From: Acidobacteriota bacterium
GTDB lineage: Bacteria > Acidobacteriota > Thermoanaerobaculia > Multivoradales > Multivoraceae
Length of the DNA: 64,000 nt
Direction: 5' to 3'
Assembly (NCBI GenBank): GCA_003388555.1
Contig: QQVD01000001.1
Span: 92,501 to 156,500, forward strand
A program made the translations under genes and the position numbers. Shown here in pieces: positions 62,795 through 64,000 of this stretch. The notes below the pieces were generated by a model. That model had not been told where the DNA came from, ran no database searches, and worked only from the letters and a program-made list of their open reading frames with translations. How positions within the stretch are numbered: position 1 is the first letter of the stretch; every line of letters starts with the position of its first letter.

Positions 62795-64000
62795 ACGGTG
62801 GCTGCTGCGGAGCTGGCGAGGCGATGGAGCGGTGCAAGGGGTGGGCAAGAGCGATGCTGTCGCTGGTGGTCCTCGCCTGCGGTTCCTCCTCACCGGGCCG
62901 CCTCGCCGAGGCTCCCGTCGCACCGGCGGGCGCGGGTGCCGGACGCGAGCCGCCGGTCCTGGTCGTCATGCTCGACGCGGTGCCGTGGGAGGTGATGTCG
63001 GAGGCGCGCCGGCGCGGCCTGTTCGCAGAGCTGCACCCCCCGGTCCCTGTGGTCAGCTCGTTCCCGTCGACCACCACGGTGTCGCTCGCCGGTACCTTCG
63101 TGCCGCTCGGCATGCGTAGGCCGCCCGGCTACGAGGCGCGCTTCTTCGACTGGCAGCAGGCGAGGGTGCGCGGCGGCGGCCCGATCAGCTACAACCGCAT
63201 CGACACCTACTGGGCCGACTTCTTCGACTGGCACGTCGAGAACCCGATCCGCAAGGGCTTCGGCTTCCTGCGCCCGCTGCGCTTCGCCCGTTGGGAGATG
63301 CAGCGTGGACTCGAGCGTTTCCTCGCCAGCGGCGAGCCGGTCTTCCTGACCTACGTCTCGGCGACCGACGGCGCAGCCCACCTGCACGGTCCGGACGAGC
63401 TGCTCGAGCTGCTGGCGGCGCTCGACGAGCTGCTGGCCGCAGCGCGCCAGCGCCGCGACTTCGTCACCGTGCTGTTCTCGGACCACGGCATCGAGGGCAG
63501 CCCGGCGGCCAGCGCGACGGACGCGTCGACGCGGAACGAGTCGAGGCCGCCACCGCTGCAAAACGTGCGCACGGCGATCGCCGCGGCGCTGGGCCAAGCC
63601 GGGTACCGTCTCGGCGACCGGCTACGACAGCCTGGCGACGTCGTCTGGGTGCGCTACGGGCTACTCACCAGTGCAGTGCTGTTCACCGCCCCGGGCGACG
63701 AGTCGCAGGTGGCCCGTACGGTCGCCGCGGTGCCCGGCGTCGACCTGTGCGCCGCCCGTGACCGTGCCGCCGAACGCTGGCCGGTCTTCGCCGATGGCTC
63801 CGAGGCGGTGGTCGAGCGGCGCGACGTCGACGGCTCGGCGGTGGAGCTGCGGCTGCGAGGTGACTCCTCGGTGCTCGGTGAGGAGCTCCCCGCGGAACGG
63901 TGGCTGAGCCCTGCGGAGTGGCTGCGCGCCAGCTGGTCGGCGGCGCTGCCCGACGCGCCGTACCGCATCGTGCGCGCCTTCGACCTGGTCGACAACGCCG
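62791..64000 (+). CDS. Alkaline phosphatase/phosphodiesterase superfamily lipoprotein, truncated at the window end
   Basis: A frame open from GTG 62791 (overlapping the hpnG stop as GTGA) to the window end, about 403 codons without a stop; ATG 62824 is also possible. A lipoprotein signal LSLVVLACGSSS (Cys30) suggests export and lipid anchoring. Metal-site features of the nucleotide pyrophosphatase/phosphodiesterase group are seen: Asp in VLVVMLDAVPW, Thr nucleophile in SSFPSTTTVSLAG, Asp/His in YVSATDGAAHLHG, and SDHG in LFSDHGIEG. It should hydrolyse or transfer a phospho-ester outside the cytoplasm. Coupling to hpnG suggests a hopanoid role, which is an inference. Confidence 0.82.
   Translation, partial: MNGGCCGAGEAMERCKGWARAMLSLVVLACGSSSPGRLAEAPVAPAGAGAGREPPVLVVMLDAVPWEVMSEARRRGLFAELHPPVPVVSSFPSTTTVSLAGTFVPLGMRRPPGYEARFFDWQQARVRGGGPISYNRIDTYWADFFDWHVENPIRKGFGFLRPLRFARWEMQRGLERFLASGEPVFLTYVSATDGAAHLHGPDELLELLAALDELLAAARQRRDFVTVLFSDHGIEGSPAASATDASTRNESRPPPLQNVRTAIAAALGQAGYRLGDRLRQPGDVVWVRYGLLTSAVLFTAPGDESQVARTVAAVPGVDLCAARDRAAERWPVFADGSEAVVERRDVDGSAVELRLRGDSSVLGEELPAERWLSPAEWLRASWSAALPDAPYRIVRAFDLVDNA

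Overview
The window is a very GC-rich bacterial chromosome segment (my rough impression is about 70 % G+C) of about 43 genes packed in short operons on both strands. I see no insertion sequence, prophage, integrase, CRISPR array or tRNA. The best guess for the host is an Acidobacteriota member, for example a Thermoanaerobaculia-like lineage. The reasons are an ADOP-type duplicated FtsX permease, a GWxTD plus acidobacterial-style VWA protein, GH2, M28 and M1 secreted hydrolases, and hopanoid genes. That is an inference from gene families, not from a database search.

Layout. 1-661: the 3' end of a 23S rRNA gene, a 5S gene and a strong intrinsic terminator. 762-9697: an SDR oxidoreductase, a secreted GWxTD/VWA protein (-), an exported YHS-like protein, PduO-type cobalamin adenosyltransferase, infC with an ATT start, a zinc metalloprotease (-), and a sodium:solute symporter with a small membrane protein. 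9755-24160: mostly minus-strand envelope genes (ADOP permease, a DUF3999/DUF2339 pair, adenosine deaminase, a GH2 beta-galactosidase-like enzyme) with an M1 aminopeptidase on plus. 24373-29813: a plus-strand four-gene pigment cluster of two CrtI-family oxidoreductases, an acyltransferase and a GT2 glycosyltransferase, shaped like C30 carotenoid (staphyloxanthin-type) glycosyl-ester pathways. 29914-55939: secreted peptidases and acylases, a gamma-family PLP enzyme, a GT4/FHA-EAL pair, a GH113-like lipoprotein with an AsmA-like partner, a DUF35/thiolase-like pair, an M23 endopeptidase with a newly seen 56-aa membrane protein, DUF3089 hydrolase, a class A penicillin-binding protein, NudC, Glu/Leu-type dehydrogenase, an aminotransferase and a TlpA-like thioredoxin. 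56201-64000: a decamer repeat array, moaA, then the hopanoid operon shc-hpnH-hpnA-hpnG, followed without a gap by an alkaline-phosphatase-superfamily lipoprotein gene that runs off the window.

How it fits together. Shc cyclises squalene. HpnH adds adenosyl to hopene, HpnG removes adenine, and HpnA is the conserved sugar-epimerase partner. Stop/start overlaps (ATGA, TGATG, GTGA) suggest translational coupling from shc to hpnH and from hpnA through hpnG to the phosphatase-like gene. The pigment cluster would also use a C30 precursor, yet no squalene/dehydrosqualene synthase (HpnCDE, CrtM or CrtB) is visible here, so both pathways probably draw on a synthase encoded elsewhere.

The points most worth a second look are the phosphatase-like gene coupled to hpnG, the C30-type carotenoid cluster with a perfect 20-bp palindrome in front of it, the helically phased decamer array before moaA, the FHA-EAL protein with a decayed EAL active site, and the isolated infC without rpmI/rplT. 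Start codons of several genes are uncertain because GTG/TTG starts are common and Shine-Dalgarno signals are often weak; this is noted per gene.
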